From contig CM033106.1 of the NCBI GenBank assembly GCA_019321725.1, positions 31,732,118 to 31,796,117 of the forward strand: a DNA stretch of 64,000 nucleotides. Reading direction: 5' to 3'. The stretch is from Paulownia fortunei (lineage: Eukaryota; Streptophyta; Magnoliopsida; Lamiales; Paulowniaceae). Position 1 is the first letter of the stretch. Each line of letters starts with the position of its first letter. The notes beneath the pieces are model-generated. The model searched no databases. It was not told the origin of the DNA and worked only from the letters and a program-made list of their open reading frames with translations. Both the position numbers and the translations under genes were made by a program. Shown one piece after another: positions 1-12,949 of the stretch.

Positions 1-2572
1 TAATAATTACGAGACAAATTACTATAGTGTCGCCACAGTTATTTTATGTAGTCTTTTAGTATATTATTGTTGTGACAATTATAAAAAAATAAAATAGAAA
101 TTAATTAAAACAAAAACCTCACTTGGGAATGTCTTGCACTTGTAGTATTATTGGTTGTTATTGTCTTACACCAATTATGTCTAGTGTCTACTGAAAAAAG
201 AAAAAGAAAGAAAATCACTCAATTATTATTTGTACTGTATTATCATTATGAAAAAGTTCGTGAAATAATTATATTTACTTTTGGTCAAAAATCAAATCAT
301 GTAATAATTGAATCTGAAATTATTATATAGTGAAATATTTATTGAAAAGCCCTAAAGGCATCCAATCAATACATGATAAATGTATCTTGTCTTTTTTTGG
401 TGAAAAATGGGTACCCAGCAGACCCCACAATCACTCATGGAGGGATGAAAAACTGCTTGTATAATCTGGTAATTTGGCTCATCACATCAGAGACAAATGT
501 AAAAATCTGTAATAAGTTATAATTTCATAATTAAAGACATAATTAATTTTTGAGATACCATTCCTTTTGTATAGTGCCTAAAAGTCCAAATAAAAGATAT
601 GAGGAGTAAAGTAGGATGGGATGGGATTGATTATAGGTGGTAAATAGGTAGGTAAGAAACAAGGAAACGGTATGTAATAAAATGTGGAAAGAGAAAAAAA
701 GGACCCATACACAAAATTAAAAATGAAGATTTCTGAAATATTTTAGTATTAAAAGTCTTAAGGTATCAGAATCAAGTATTGAGTGAATGCACACCATAAA
801 CGGCAGTCATAGCACAACCATCCACCTATATGGAAATTATTTCAAACAATCTTTATTTTCTTATTGAAACAGTCAGATGCAAGATATGAAATTATTAATT
901 AATTATTAAAAATATCAATAAAGAATGATTAATTATCAACTAATATCTAAGCATACAAATTTCTATTCTAAAATTTCAAGATTTTGGAGATAAAATATGG
1001 AAAATAAATTAGATGTAGAATTATTTTTTTTCAAATGGAACGATGATTATTTCTATATACGTTATATGTACATATATATATATATATATATAAAAGAAGA
1101 AGAGAGAAATGAAAAAAAAAAAATTCTAGCTAGGAGACATAATGGGGCAGAATTGCCATTTCAAATATAAAAAAGTCCAAGATCCCATTCCATCGCAGAT
1201 TTGGATACAGATAAAGCAACCAATAATTGTCCCAAAATCATCATCATCATCAAATGTTGACCACAATTCAGCCATCAGTGGAAGAGAAACGTTTTTGATT
1301 AAAGCTTTGCTTGCAAATTTCGCAGTTGACGACGAAAGACTTACAGCGACTTTTCTACAAATGGCTTTATCTGATGTCCAAAGTAGTCAATTTAGGAGGT
1401 GTCTCCGCCATATATAAACCTATGTTCTTTAATATTATGCTGGGATGATTTATATCAGATAATTAAAAATCCATACATTTTGGTCTCATTATCTATATAA
1501 TGTAAGGACATAATAAATAATAAATAAATAAAAATAAGCATATATATATATATATATGTAAAATACTAACAACCTAATTATAATGTAAAAAGAATAAATT
1601 ATCGGGCATAAAAGAAAGAAGAAAAGATTTAGAGGGACTTCAAAATCGGAGAATAGTAAACATATAATAGAACATAGTATGAACGCCCTAATTCTTGACT
1701 ACTTGTAACATAGGAGCTTGAAATTTTGACTTTGAACTTCTTGGTGGAATGGAACATTTGTCTAATAATGTTTTGGATGTTATTTTATTAGGTTGTGAGG
1801 CATAATTATATTATGTATAATAACAGTTGGCAATACGCTTTCAACAAATTAAATAATTGTGCAATAAACAAAATATGCTTATGAGAGCAAATTACATGTA
1901 CTATTTACATTTTTAGATTATTGTCATTTTCCAAGGTGAACTTGTTACGTCCTACATTTGATTCTTTGTTTTGCTTTGACTATAAAACAAGAAGGTTGGG
2001 GGTGAGGAATTAACTTTAAATTCTAATTCTTGACTTACTAAGAGAATGTCTTTGTCCACACAAACACCCCTTTGATGATTCTTTCTTGAATGCAAAATAC
2101 CACACAAGGGCATGAAACGCCTGCAATCAATTGTATAAAATAAGAGAAAATAAAAAAAAGATAACGAAAAAATAATAACAATAATACTTTCCACTGAATC
2201 ATTTCCATAATTATACATAACAAAAGGTTGGTATATTAAGTTAATAAAAATCTTGAAATATAATTTACATATATATGTATAAAAGTGGAAAATAAAGGGG
2301 TGTTGGTTGGCCTGCTATGGTTGGAATCCAATACTGTAGCGTCCTCTTAAAAAAAGGTAGTGTGATTAAATTATACTGGAACTGCTTTGATTTGAAATTT
2401 TGGAATATTCACATTCCAACCCAGTTGTGCACGTCAGAAACAGGGTTAAATAGGGGAGTAAAAGTATTTTGAGATCATGTGCTTATGAGTACATAATAAT
2501 ACAGCAAAGAACTGTCAATATAATTCTCATTCCAATATACTACTATTATACATCTATGTGTTTGTGTTCTTC

Positions 2573-2578
2573 TGATAT

Positions 2579-2614
<36 letters not shown>
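2573..2614. repeat. TA/TACA microsatellite
   Basis: An (AT)n run is interrupted by a short TACA repeat, then continues as about ten TA units. Shorter TA runs lie at about 1,073-1,092, 1,541-1,557, 10,902-10,919 and 11,974-11,991. They look like ordinary replication-slippage repeats and carry no further signal. Confidence 0.85.
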
Positions 2615-2615
<1 letters not shown>

Positions 2616-3626
2616 CTTTTAAACGTTCCCAGATCGTGCAGTTAATAATTCTTTCCTTCGGCTAGATGAAATATAAGTTCCCCCCCCCAACTTTTCAGAA
2701 TACAAAAAAGTAGTATTATTTCCCTGACTCCCACTTAATATGTTCTTGATTCACGTTTTGAATACTAGATGTGATCTCCAATAAAGTCAAATTAAAGTTA
2801 CTGATGAATAATACCCACTGAATATGATTTATCAAACTTGTGGTTTTGGTGGATTGACCACGAATACATTTGCTTAATGAACTGACTAATAATATAAAAA
2901 AGCTAATAATGGATGACATGCATGGCCCAATCTAATAATGATAAGACAACATTTGGGACATAAAACCAAGCAATCCAGATTCCAGACCTTTACATATGAG
3001 AAGCCTACTTTAGTAACATCACAAAATTAATCACTAATTCTTCACTGGTGGATTTTTCTTGACTTTGGTGGTCAACATTTTTATTCAATTACGTGAATTT
3101 TTCTGTCAACCTTCATATTAGTAGTTGCAATAATAGATGCATTCATGTTTAATTAACTCCATTAACTCGTACAAAATAATAAATGCAATTTATGAATTAC
3201 TTTTAGAACCACATGTTCTTGGTTGCTTGTGTCATTCTCTCTCTTCTTTTGGCTAATGTGATTCACTGTTAATGATTGATAAGTTTGCCATGCTCTAAAC
3301 CTACAAAGTTAAATTTCTGAGCGGTTAGAAATTTGAGCGAGCAGGTCCTGAGAAAGTCCTGGCATTTAACTTGTGTTTCTAGAATAAGGTGCAAAGTCCT
3401 AAGAACATTCAAGAGTGGTTAAACATAAAGTGATAATTAGATATAAATAGAATGTGTGACAAGATATGCAATTGGATTCTTGATTTGGTAGGTGGCTGCA
3501 CAGACAGGAGATGATTTTCTTGTTTCTTAATTCTCAAATTCTTTTTGCTCTAACCTTAAAAAAAAAAAAAAAAAAAAATTAGATAGAAACACACAGGTAT
3601 CAACATCGAACAAAATAAAAAGGGTG

Positions 3627-3652
3627 CGCACACACACACACACACACACACT
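3627..3652. repeat. CA dinucleotide microsatellite
   Basis: About a dozen CA units form an uninterrupted run in non-coding DNA. It is likely length-polymorphic. No gene is adjacent. Confidence 0.9.
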
Positions 3653-6318
3653 CCACACATATAGTCAAAACCTGAAGCGATGGCATTAGGTCTACATATA
3701 AAATTTGAGATTGAGAGGAGATGACCTACTCGTCCCTCCATCTCTAATGACTTACAATGAGATCTATGTTCAAATGACTAGATGACTGTGGCAGAAAGAG
3801 AATTGTAGTGGAATAAAGAATCTGAGTGTTTGTTATTGTCATTGTATTAGTGAGTTTTTCCTATTGTTCCACTGCCAGAAAAATGAAAAGGCCCAAAAAA
3901 ACCCAGTAAAATATTTCTATCCCATGATGCCTGGTCAGTTCACTTCTGTTTTCTTTTTCTTTTTATTTTGTTCGTGTCTCGGTGAGTGGCAACTGGCACG
4001 GCATCCAGTAGCTAGGTTTAATTAAATAAACTAGCTTAAGTACGCAGTTCACTATTTAATGCACTGGTGGCACAGCAGTTTGCCACATGGTTTGCTGACA
4101 ATTACCAACAAACTGATCAGCGCACATAATTATATTTATATATAAAGTTTTTGGCAAATTTAACCCAACCATTTATTTGGGTCAGAATAATAATATGGTC
4201 GAATTGTTACAAAAACAAAAGCTCTAGTTTAAAAATGGGCCCGGTGATATGCACATCTGATTCATATATGCATTGAACTAATTAATACACATACTTAGCT
4301 TAGTTGATGCAGGCCGAGCTATTTTTCAAGTAACCACACATGTCACTTTCTTTCATGTTCAGTCATTTTTCTATTTTTCTAAGGCCATTAACAACATGGA
4401 TAAGTTCCAGTTAACTACGATTCCTCCATGCCTGTAAGAAGGGAGGGAGTCCAATTTGAAGTATGGCTTATTATTGATTTAAATATTGGAGTAGCTTTGC
4501 CGAGGAAATTCAGTACCTCTAATTCAAATTTTTTATCAGATTTATCTCCCCTTTCGAAATTGAATATTTCTATTCAAGTTGTAAATTCAGGATGCTGAAA
4601 ATTCCAGTAAGCATCACATTAGAATGTACGCCCTATTAATAAATTAATTATCATTAATCAACTTTCATGTGGAAAAAGTTTCAAAGAGAAAAAATCTGGA
4701 GAAACCAGCGGTCCACTTAATTAAAATAATTAGAGATCGCTTTGGAGTATTTTGAATTTTAAGTTAAACATGCTGCAAAGGAATCATAATTAATCTTTAA
4801 TATTTAATCTTCCCCTTGTTATTGCCATTTGATGAGATTCTGAAATAGTGATAGTATCACATGCAGGGCAACTTCCAAACTGACAGGTGCTTGGATGGTG
4901 ATCCCAATGCTACATTAACATTAAATAGATGTCTCTACCACTTCCTTCTCAATTCTCTCATCTTACTTGAGAGGTTAAAAAAAATATATCAATAGAATAA
5001 AAACCTCATACAAAAGTGAAACTGAAATTGGACTCAAAAAGCAGCACCCCCCATGCCCTCTCTGCCATTAGCCATTAAATGCAATATCACTTGCTTTTCT
5101 TTATATTTTTTTCAGAAAAAAAGATAATCTTTGATGAGTAGTTAATCTGGGAGTCAAAACAGCATAATTTCTATTTCTCCATGAATTATGTACTCTTCTT
5201 TAACATACACCCTCAATTATACTCATTTTATCATTATTTAATTTTGATTTGAAAAGATCGATGAACTTGAATTTGAGTCGGAATAATATCAATTTCGAGT
5301 ACTTTGAATTTGAAATGACATAAAATACCAACGCACTTTAAACTCGTTAGTATAATCCCTAATTAATAGCCTCCGTTGTAAAAAATTGATAAGCGAAATA
5401 ATTAAATATTTAAAAATTATATTTTCAAAATTATGCATTGTAGTATTTATATTGGTTGGTTCATATAGGTCGTACACATTATGATCGAGACGTTATGATA
5501 TGATTAACTTTTCTGTCCCATCAGTCCGTTTCATCAACGGTGGAGAATTTGGATCGAGTTAAGTTCCATATATTTTGATGATATTTTAGAGGTAAAAATG
5601 TAATTTCAAGACTTTACGAGTCAAATTCATTCAAAATTTTCTGCCAACTCTTTTTATCACACCTGATTGTGAGTATTTAATTTCCGTACTTCTAAACTTA
5701 GCAACATTTGGAATTCCCTTTCTCAAACTTTAATGCGCAGGAGGAAAATCAAGGGAAAAAAGAAAAAGTGTGTGGGTGTGAAGCCCTGAGGTAGTACGAA
5801 TTTCTCACTTTATATTTTCAGAAAGTACTGCTTATTCAGATTTTTGGTTGCATTACGAAATGATTTTAATAGGGTACACAATTGAAGGGGTCCTCCAATC
5901 TGTGTGATTGACTGTGGGCATGTGATGCAAAGTACCAAAAGAGATCCAAATTTTATACGTAAGGCGTTAATAGTAAATTCATCATAGTTTGGTACGAGTA
6001 AAAAAGCAAGAAGAGACTGCAGAGGAGTTTGATGTGCTGTAAAGTGTGTGTTGAGAGTGAGAGTGAGAGTGAGAGTGGGTTGAGTTGGAGTTGGACATCA
6101 CTTTCAATTTCCTCTTTGTTCCTCTGCACCACTTCCCATCCATGTCGTCTCCGTCTCCGGGGAACAAATCGTTATTTTGGCTTCTTCCCAACAATCAATA
6201 TTATTTTTTCTCATCTTTCCCACTTTCTGTTCTGGGCTTTGAGCTGTGCCCTCTTTTCTTTTCTCTCTCTTTTTTTTCTTTCTTTATGCATGTTGTGTTG
6301 CTTTTCACTAAAGAAAAA

Positions 6319-6403
6319 AGATGTATGGAAAATTCTTCGTATATTGATTATTGTTGGTAATATTTAAATAGATGTATGGAAAATTCTTCGTATATTGATT
6401 ATT
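6319..6403. repeat. Direct duplication, 34-bp identical units, period 51
   Basis: A 34-base segment at 6,319-6,352 recurs without mismatch at 6,370-6,403. The bases after each copy are also similar (TGTTGGTAAT against TTTTGGTAAG), so the duplicated unit was probably about 50 bp. Perfect identity in otherwise drifting DNA points to a recent local duplication. Confidence 0.85.
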
Positions 6404-7036
6404 TAAAAGATTTTGGTAAGTTCTCATATTTTTTATAAGATGTTTTTTGAAATTTATATAATGTTAGATCTTATTTTAAAAATAAAAATTTTCAATTATT
6501 TAGATAAAATAAAATCATATAATAATAATAATTTTATATTTATCACGATCAAAATTATAGAATTTTATTTTTAATTCATCTCTAAGAGAAGATGAAGATA
6601 CATATTTATAGTCGGATTCTTGACCAAGTAATTAAAGCAATATGTGAGCTCTCATGAGCCAATTATAGAATTTACCATTGTAAGAAATTGTTATTTTTTT
6701 GTAATCAATGGTTTTTGAATTTTGGACTACGGAAAATGACAAAAGCAAAGTGGGAAATGCATGTACTGACTTCATATGGTTTTCATGTTGCTTCCAAGTG
6801 TGTGAAAATTATCACATGATAAGAAAGTTATTAGTTGCAGTAGTTATCACACACAAAATTAATTCATTCCATGCATGTTAGGTTATTCACACCAAGAGTT
6901 TCAAAAAGAAATTAGGTCACATCGTTTAGAATAGGTGACATAACATGGGAAACAACTGAGAAATAGATTGAGATTATGTCTAAAGTTACACATTAATATG
7001 TATAAATTTATGACTACTATAGATATATCTTTTTAC

Positions 7037-7583
7037 AGGTAAATCACGCTAATTAAAAGTCTTAAGTTTTAAATTTAGTATCATTTTGTTCTCTAAAGTT
7101 AAAATCGGTAATTTACCATGTTGTAAGTCTAAATTTTTGTTCCAAATTTACTGGGAAAAGTCCTGTTTAAGGGGCAAAATGGTCAAAATTGATGATATTA
7201 TATGAAAAAACCAATTATTTTATTCTATAGTTTTTCATATTGGTAGTTAATATTCTTAAAATGAAAAAAAAAGATTTATTTCTAATTTAACCAACACGAT
7301 ATTCTTAAGTTCATAAAAAATTAATTTTTTTTAATTCAAAAACACTAAATTAATAATGAATACATAAAAAAGTTTCAATGACGTTTTTTGACCATTTTAT
7401 TCTTAAAAAAATGGATACATTGCGCAAGAGATTGTTTGTCCGGCAAAAACCATCGAAAAGTGACACGAAAGGGCTAATCTAGAAAAAAACTTAAATTTTA
7501 GGAATGCTAAAATTACGATTTTAATTTTAGGGACAAAAGTAATAGTAAACTTAAATTGTAGAAATTAGTAATGTGATTTACCC
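7037..7583. mobile_element. MULE-like MITE (non-autonomous TIR element)
   Basis: The two ends form long imperfect terminal inverted repeats of about 80 bp. The left end reads AGGTAAATCAC and the reverse complement of the right end reads GGGTAAATCAC. Further in, a shared stretch includes TTAAAATCG followed by GTAATTT on both arms. The 9-bp flanks (7,028-7,036 and 7,584-7,592) match at 7 of 9 positions, as expected for an old 9-bp target-site duplication typical of Mutator-like elements. There is no transposase coding capacity in the 547 bp. Boundaries are good to a base or two. Confidence 0.65.
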
Positions 7584-10500
7584 TATTTTAACACTCATGA
7601 ACTGATAAAACAGTAATAATAATAATAACAGTAATAGTTGAGGTGAAATAAAGGGATCAGTGAGAATATCCATGGTGCCTTCTTGGCCAATCTTTACGAA
7701 CAAAAAAGTATGGCGAAACTTTTGAGCAGGGATTTCCTGGAGAGTATCTTCTTTATATTGCCTCTCCCCCACCATCCATCACATACCCAGAATTTTAATC
7801 ATAACGTTCTTATAGGAATATGTGAAAGTTGAATAAAGAGCACACTATTTTTACTTAATAATTTTTTGGCCCCATAAATTTTTGAATTACATGTAAATAT
7901 GCAAGTTAGGAGGATCATATGTAAAGGGTGAATATTGATTCCCATGCTAGTGCACTGCAACATGGGGGTCCTATATGAATATTGGGATGGGTGATGGAGA
8001 GACAAAACTCTTTGTTCGTACCCAATATGCATCCTTAAAAAAAAAAGTATGTATTACTGCAAATTGTACTTGACAATTTTGTTTAATGCAAATAACTGAA
8101 ATATATAAGTACTATTACTACTAAAATTTATTTTAGATTCCTCTTAAAATCTCCACATTTTATAATTTATACTGATTTTTTGGCTTATACATACAGTCTC
8201 TTTTTCTCATACCAAGCAAGCCCTCACGAGTAATAATTAATAATAATATAGTACTAAGAGCAATGCAATGCATGTGTTGCAGTAAGTGTTTTCTTGGCCT
8301 TTTTCATGCAATTTTAAAAGTTGGTGGTACGATTAATGCATGTGAAGTTGATATATTTATTACCTAAATATTATAACTAGTGTACCATAATAGTGTAGAG
8401 TTGTACGGATTTATATAGCTCCTAGGTACCGTTTCTTGGAATTGTCATCTCCATATTGCATGTTGGCTGCCTGTCAGAAATGTTATGTAATGAAGGAAGC
8501 CCAACAGTGGGTGGCTTTTGCCCTTGTCTTAAGGCCAGCGGCCAGCCAAGCAACACTCCACCCCCATCAAATAATTTTACCAATTTTGAATAACACCAAT
8601 ATATATATATATGCACAAGTTCAAAGTAGTTTGGTTTGGAGAAGATATTATTAATTCTAATAGAGTAATTTTATAATTTATCAAATGTGGACATAATTTT
8701 TTGTCGTTTTAAGTTTTCAAGAGTTATTATTGTCAAACAATAATTGTCGACAAAAGCATTGATCAGATCGGATTTGACCACTTCCCAAACCCAAAAAAAC
8801 GTGTTTCCACTTCTAACTTATCATGCTTAGTCAATTAGGGTCAGACACAACACTTGAAGCAAACACAAAGCCATAAGCTTTTCGATCCATATAATTATAC
8901 TCTTCAGATAATTTTGTACACAAAAAATTATACATGCACGCCTTATATAAAATATATACGAGACTGACTTATTTTGAGTTTGTTTTCTGATGATTGGTAG
9001 AATTCTGCCAACAACTCTCACGAACACTAGCCTGCTTCTTTATTTAATTACTTCATTTGCGTATTACAATTTCTGTTATTAGCAATTTCATGACATATAT
9101 ATGAGCATAAAACGAGTTAAATTGCGTGGATGTTATGTGTATAAATATATATAGACATACACACTTGACCTTAAAAACCCTAATCAAGAATGATTTTATA
9201 AGTAATAATAAAGACGTTGGTATTAAAATTCTAGCAATAAAAGAAATTAATGTTTTTTTGTTTTTTTTCTTTTTCCTTTTCTAGGGCCCCTACCCTGTAA
9301 AAAGGGGGCTCCCAATATTTTCGGCATTGTTGTTGGACCATAAGTTCTTTCTGTACTCATCATAATAATAGTAATGAATGATGATAGTAGTTGTGGTTTT
9401 AAGGGTGTACCCTACAATCATTAATTCTTACTCGAGATTTTCTGGGTGTGGTGTTGTCCGAGAGACGACAATCGCACTTGTGGTGAGATGAAATTCATGC
9501 CATAATTTCCTTCATCATTATTCCATAAATTGAAAAAAAAAAATAAAAAAACAACTCAATGTGTTGTGACTATTGGAGGATAAGACAGCTGATAGAAAAT
9601 GACACAACTTTACGTAATTTGTCCATTGCTCACATCGTTTAAGAAGGAGAAGAAATTCCATATTTCCATGCAAGATATATCAATATGATAATGATGGGGG
9701 AAAGAAAAAAAAATTACGAACAATCCGATCAAAAGCTACTTTAAGAACACATGATAAAATATCAATCACCAATAACGATTTTTTTTATATTTTTTTTAAC
9801 AATTGAGTGAGTGATCATGCGTTGATAACTACCACTTGAACGATATGATCATTTTTTGGTAATAATTAAACTGAATTTTTTTATAATTTAGAGTTTTGGG
9901 TCTGAATTTTGTTAGTTAAGAAAAACCTCACAATTTTTAATCAGATTAGCAGCATAAACAAGCTAGGCCGTGACGCACATCAAATTGATTGACATTAGAA
10001 TAATGTAATTATGTGAGTTTATTAATTGTCGTTGATGAGAAAGTTGGGTAGTAAAAGAGTTTGTTGGCATGTCAGAAATCATAACTTTGGAGCTAATTAA
10101 ACTAAAGCAGATGATGGAAGCTTTGAAAATGGTTGGCCCTTTGGATTGAATTCGAGCCATTACCATTCTCTTATATATTCAATTTCATGCCCATTTATGA
10201 GTATCTATATTGCCCATGCATCTCTCTTTTTCCTCCAACTACCTTTCTAAATTGGATTTCTTTCTTCGAATATTTGTTTTTCCTTTTCCTTTTCTTTTTT
10301 TTTTTGGTCTTTGTTAGTGATGATTTGAAATTTAAACTCTTAGCAGGTCAAGTTGAGAAGTTGTTTTTTATTTTTTTGTTTTTTTTTTTCTTGATACTAC
10401 TATTTTAAAATACATAATATAAAGGAAAACACATCTTCTAACGTGCAAGAAGATGTTCAAAGTTAGAAACAACGAGACCTTAAATTCATTAATTAATAGA

Positions 10501-10794
10501 TTAAAAAAAAAGACACATTCTCTTTCACTTATTCCTCTTTTGTATTTATTGTATAGTTTTTTTTTTCTAGGAAAAAAACTTAGGTCAACTGCTTCCCAAA
10601 TCCACAACCGGGGAAAACATTAGAGGAAAAAGAAAATGTTATTCCAAGAACTTAAGTTTACTTGAAAACATTAAGAATTCTTTGTTTATTGTTTCTGACC
10701 TATAATAAGCTTTAAGGATTGGCCATCCACCCGCATGCTTGATAAAAAAAAAAAAAAAAGTTATAATACTTATTATATATGTTTAATTTTAAGT

Positions 10795-10905
10795 TGTTAT
10801 CAATAGAGTCTAGTTTAAGTGGAGAAATTTGAAACTCCCAAGACAATGAGGTCTTGGGTTTGAACTTTGTGTGGATATTTTTATAGTAATTTTTATTTAA
10901 TTATA
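10795..10905 (+). repeat. Possible tRNA-derived SINE remnant
   Basis: An A-box-like string (TAGTTTAAGTGG, about 10,811) is followed about 45 bp later by a B-box-like string (GGGTTTGAACT, about 10,856). That is the spacing of the internal RNA polymerase III promoter of tRNA-derived SINEs. An AT-rich tail follows. The tail and target duplications are not clear, so this is a weak call. Confidence 0.35.
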
Positions 10906-11189
10906 TATATATATATATTATTTGTCAAAAGTTTGATTAATTTTTATTATAATTGTTGATGATTGTTATTAGTAATCAAATATAGGTTAAACGCGTATTT
11001 GAGAAGCTTCTGTTCAACACCAAGATAGGTCAGTTAAAAAAATAAGCTGAGTATCATCATAGTTGTTCAGTTAAAAATGCCTTCACAGTTTCACAGGCAC
11101 CCTGTTTTTACTTACCCTGAGCTCCTTGAAAATTAGAGTACGTATAGATGGGAATGTGAGGAAGCAATAATTAAATCTGAAAAGTGATG

Positions 11190-11490
11190 GGTACAAAACC
11201 ATAGGCCCGTATTGTAATGTCCATTTTAGTAGGCCCACCCACTAGTGCCGCTCCAGATTTTTAACCCGATTGAAGATTCATCTGCTGCTACAACCAACTT
11301 AATTTCGCTTCTCTTATTGACTTAGTCCGTCCTTTTATCATTACAGAAAGCCACTTTTATTTTTATCAACCCACACACATTTCAGCAATTTCAATTCAAT
11401 GGAATCCAAGCTCAATCTATTTGCTAGGGTTTCATATCGATTTTATAGTTTAGAGAAGCATAAGTTTGAGTTTGCTATACTTATTTTGTG
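11190..11490 (+). promoter_or_regulatory. Promoter-like block with a possible orphan first exon
   Basis: Two GGCCC-type sites (GGCCCG near 11,203 and GGCCCA near 11,231, the site II type) lie upstream of an ATG at 11,399. That ATG opens a short frame beginning MESKLNLFARVSYRF and closing after about 30 codons. An AGGGTTT telo-box-like string lies within that frame. This arrangement is common at plant housekeeping gene starts, but no downstream exon can be joined to it. It may be a relic gene head or chance. Confidence 0.25.
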
Positions 11491-12597
11491 AATGAGGATA
11501 TACTTTATTGTTAAAACTTAAGGAGTAATTCAAAAAAATAAAAAATAATGAAACAAGTTAAGTTGGAAACTTTTTTCTAATGCGATTTTGACATTTATCA
11601 AAGTTGTTCCGACCCAAAAGAATGACACTTTAGCCTTTGTCATAGGTGAGAAAATTTGTGTTTTGTCAATATCACAGCATTCCCTGGCTATGATTTTTCG
11701 ACCCAACTTCCGACCTCAATTTATAACCCCTTAAAGTGGAAATTTGGGTTGGGATAAGATCCAAGCGGATTGCCTCCAAAATAGATTTTTATTAGATTAC
11801 GATCAGATCGAATCAAGTTGTAACGCTCTATTTAGCAAGTTATTTATGTCAATGGACAAAACTTTAAGAACTACTATTTTTTTTTTCAATTATCTTAAAT
11901 ATTAAATTCATGTGTATTTCTCTCATTGGATGGATTGGTATAAGGTTATTTATATCATTTGATTATTATACTTTATATATATATATATATAATAATTTGA
12001 AATTATGAATTTTGCTGGATCCCGAAGTCCAAAATCCAGATTAAACTCAACGTAGTTGTAACAACTACCAAACAATCTGTGTCCTTTTTCTTTTTTCAAC
12101 ATAAAAGCCCGCCAGAAAAGTGTATTATTACCGCAAAAACAAGGCCCGACGCAACCAACACACACCAGTTTCTGAATATGAAAATTACTCAAATCATTTT
12201 GTATACGTGGATTCCAGCTGCCATCTTGGAAAATGACCTATCCTGAGAATCATATTTTGTTTTTTCTTAATTAATCACTAGAATATCAAATATTATATGG
12301 AAAGAACAAATTTTGGTTGAAGATGGCCATTTGAGCTGCAAAATCTACGGCTTGTTCAGTAAATATGCAGGGGGGTCACCACAGTGCACCTGGGATTTAA
12401 AGAACCAATACAAAGATCATAGCTGTGGCAGCAGGCTAGGGAGAAGCTCTTGTGGATTACTGCTATTCCTGTTTCATCACTAAACCACTATTAACTTGTA
12501 GATCCTGCCATTTTTTGGAGCTGTTAATTCGCTCACTGCTCCTCACATGGAGAAGTCTATTCTCCAAAACTATTTATCTCATGTATTTTTATGTGAA

Positions 12598-12628
12598 CTA
12601 GTAAGTAACACGTGGGTCGCACGTTGTT
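12598..12628 (-). other. Helitron 3' terminus: hairpin plus CTAG
   Basis: Positions 12,607-12,628 form a stem in which AACACGTG pairs with CACGT-T-GTT across a GGTCG loop, with one bulged T. On the minus strand five bases follow, then CTAG (12,601-12,598) and the host T. A hairpin just before CTRR is the defining 3' signature of Helitrons. Confidence 0.8.
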
Positions 12629-12949
12629 CTTATGATTCTATTAAATTAATTATATTATTTAATTATTTATTTAAATAAAATTAAGATATTATAATAACTT
12701 CATAAATAAAAATATAATCAATAAAAAAAATCCAAAGTATTTATAAAACTAATTATTGAGCGATATGGTATTGCAACATACCAAAATATTCCTTTAACTC
12801 ATATTTTCTAGGCAACACTTATTTTATAGGGATTGGAGATTGAATGAATCATGCTTCAATATTATGTATTTCTAATAAAAATAAAATATTAGTTATTATT
12901 AAAAATCTATAATATATTACTTAGGAAAAAATATTTATACCTGCACTCA

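Larger units (their letters stand above)
1..6318. other. Gene-free AT-rich intergenic DNA
   Basis: No reading frame here has coding character, splice-compatible continuation or similarity to a family I recognise. The sequence is AT-rich with homopolymer runs (A22 near 3,558-3,579, C10 near 2,682-2,691) and dinucleotide repeats. A short open stretch at 1,142-1,417 begins with a real ATG but is unlike any protein I know, and I do not call it a gene. The left edge of the window may cut into a larger intergenic region. Confidence 0.7.
7584..12597. other. Gene-free intergenic DNA left of the Helitron
   Basis: There is no supportable gene. Most of the stretch is AT-rich and shows no coding bias. 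Two sub-stretches stand out: a promoter-like block near 11,190-11,490, and a less AT-rich block at about 12,240-12,597, next to the Helitron end, that looks like transcribed UTR-type DNA. Both are described separately. Confidence 0.6.

Noticed and set aside
1142..1417. 91-codon ATG-started frame at the left edge
   Set aside because: It shows no similarity to any family I know, no splice continuation and mixed codon use; chance openness is likely.
2310..2425. Inverted GGTTGGAAT / ATTCCAACC considered as a hairpin or miRNA precursor
   Set aside because: Only about nine bases pair over a large loop, and no known miRNA sequence is present.
5982..6367. Overlapping Ser-rich frames on both strands
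   Set aside because: They arise from a GAGAGT repeat and pyrimidine-rich DNA read in several frames; none has a coherent protein signature.
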